From Candidatus Aerophobota bacterium (GTDB taxonomy: Bacteria > Aerophobota > Aerophobia > Aerophobales > JAGHCO01): a stretch of DNA of 6,598 nucleotides. Below are positions 5,884-6,598 of this stretch, piece after piece. The stretch lies in the NCBI GenBank assembly GCA_021160405.1, contig JAGHCO010000102.1:1-6598 (forward strand). The letters are read 5' to 3'. The notes beneath the pieces are model-generated. The model worked only from the letters and a program-made list of their open reading frames with translations. It searched no databases and was not told where the DNA came from. Made by a program: the position numbers and the translations under genes. Each line of letters opens with the position of its first letter. Position 1 is the stretch's first letter.

Positions 5884-5936
5884 AATGTTTTGGACCTTAT
5901 GGGGTTCAGAAAGAAATTAATTTGTCATAATTTTGA

Positions 5937-5965
5937 TTTAAACTCTCCCCAAAAATAAATATAAT
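5937..5965 (+). promoter_or_regulatory. Predicted promoter before the ligase-like gene
   Basis: A perfect -10 box TATAAT (5960-5965) lies 17 nt after TTTAAA (5937-5942), a 4/6 match to the -35 consensus. Transcription would begin near 5972. The surrounding DNA is AT-rich, so a chance match is possible, but the position directly before a new gene supports it. Confidence 0.4.
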
Positions 5966-5990
5966 AAATAATGGAGAACGTCCTAACAAC

Positions 5991-6598
5991 TTGACTCAAG
6001 ACAATAGAGAAGTAAAGTTACTACAGGCATCGTTGAGGTCATGGAAACTGGCACTGCTGATAGTTTTGACTGGAATTGTTGCCGGCATTTTTTCCGTTAT
6101 TTTTGGTCTCACTGCTATCCCATATTTAATTGCCCTTGTTTTGGGCATAAAATTAATAAAATATCCAGAGGTATTCCTGGCATTATTTGTGTTTGCTGGT
6201 ATATTTAAGGCTCACCCGGCTTTGACTTTACCATTTAATTTGGATTTGACTGCTATTATGGGGTTACTCGCTCTATCCCTAACATTTCTTGAAATATCCA
6301 TTGCAAAGAAAGAAATTCGTTTTATCTTTACAAAGGTTGATCTATTTTTGGTTGGATTTGCCCTTTTGGTAACAATTTGCCTCATACACAGTCGTGATCG
6401 CGTCTATGGTATGGAAAAAACCGCAAAGTTAGTTTTTTTAGGTATACTCGCATCCTATTATTTTCCAAGGATCATATTAAACCTATCTGATACTAATAAA
6501 CTGGTTAGAAATATTTTTTTGACTATCACTATTTCAGTGGGGATTGCAGCAGTACTAACCCTTTCTGGATTTGGTACTGATTCATATCGCTCATTTGC
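5991..6598 (+). CDS. O-antigen ligase/polymerase-like membrane protein, 5' part
   Basis: An uninterrupted frame runs off the right edge of the window; about 202 codons are visible. The product is strongly hydrophobic, with about five or six helices. Examples are LALLIVLTGIVAGIFSVIFG near residues 20-39, VFLALFVFAGIF, and LVGFALLVTICLI. The segment HSRDRVYGMEKTAKLVFLG that follows is typical of the O-antigen ligase (WaaL)/Wzy polymerase superfamily. These enzymes join or polymerise lipid-linked glycans at the periplasmic face of the inner membrane. The catalytic periplasmic loop would lie beyond the window. The start is uncertain: TTG 5991 (LTQDNREVKLLQ) is chosen as the first plausible start after the predicted promoter, but its best ribosome site, GGAG 5973-5976, is 14 nt away. 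TTG 6033 is an alternative. Together with the flippase upstream it suggests a Wzx/Wzy-type surface glycan pathway. Confidence 0.8.
   Translation, partial: MTQDNREVKLLQASLRSWKLALLIVLTGIVAGIFSVIFGLTAIPYLIALVLGIKLIKYPEVFLALFVFAGIFKAHPALTLPFNLDLTAIMGLLALSLTFLEISIAKKEIRFIFTKVDLFLVGFALLVTICLIHSRDRVYGMEKTAKLVFLGILASYYFPRIILNLSDTNKLVRNIFLTITISVGIAAVLTLSGFGTDSYRSF

Noticed and set aside
5889..5908. Hairpin TGGACC/GGTTCA after the flippase gene as a terminator
   Set aside because: The 6-bp stem includes a G-T pair and no T-run follows it; too weak to call.

Overview
The window looks like chromosomal DNA from an AT-rich bacterium. Shine-Dalgarno sites are strong (AAGGAGGTG, TAAGGAG, GAGGTGA) and sigma70-type -35/-10 pairs are recognisable. 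TTG or GTG starts are preferred for several genes. A lipid-linked polysaccharide flippase followed by an O-antigen ligase/polymerase-like gene suggests a cell that exports a surface glycan. I cannot name the phylum from this sequence; an uncultured lineage is plausible but is inference.

Layout, left to right. (1) Positions 1-155 carry a possible broken end of a small membrane protein. (2) 203-757 is an intact Uma2-family (DUF820, PD-(D/E)XK-like) gene with its own promoter. (3) 864-2399 is an intact comM/yifB AAA+ ATPase gene. The short gap before it holds a TCTGTG-type motif resembling a dispersed intergenic repeat. (4) 2427-3233 is a compact type II toxin-antitoxin module of the VapBC type. 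It has a near-consensus promoter and a perfect inverted repeat lying on the predicted transcription start. (5) 3261-3923 (minus) is the N-terminal half of an MFS transporter, cut off where it meets the vapC end. (6) 3959-4342 is a patch of decayed duplicates: about 100 nt of comM, then a promoter-to-stop copy of the Uma2 gene with a frameshift and an internal deletion of about 345 nt. (7) 4393-5883 is a MOP-superfamily polysaccharide flippase (Wzx-like). (8) About 5991 to the window end is the 5' part of an O-antigen ligase/polymerase-like membrane protein.

The genes do not form one pathway. The left two thirds is a small accessory or rearranged zone (Uma2, VapBC, truncated MFS, fragments of two neighbouring genes) next to a housekeeping-type competence gene. 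The right third is probably the start of a surface-polysaccharide locus that continues beyond the window. The most interesting signal is the duplication scar: pieces of both comM and the Uma2 gene recur in the same strand orientation, on the far side of vapBC and the broken transporter. The comM piece lies antisense just upstream of the truncated MFS gene, and the uma2 piece leaves an apparently intact promoter facing the flippase gene. I found no clear case for a wholly new biological system, and no CRISPR array, tRNA, rRNA or insertion sequence was recognised.
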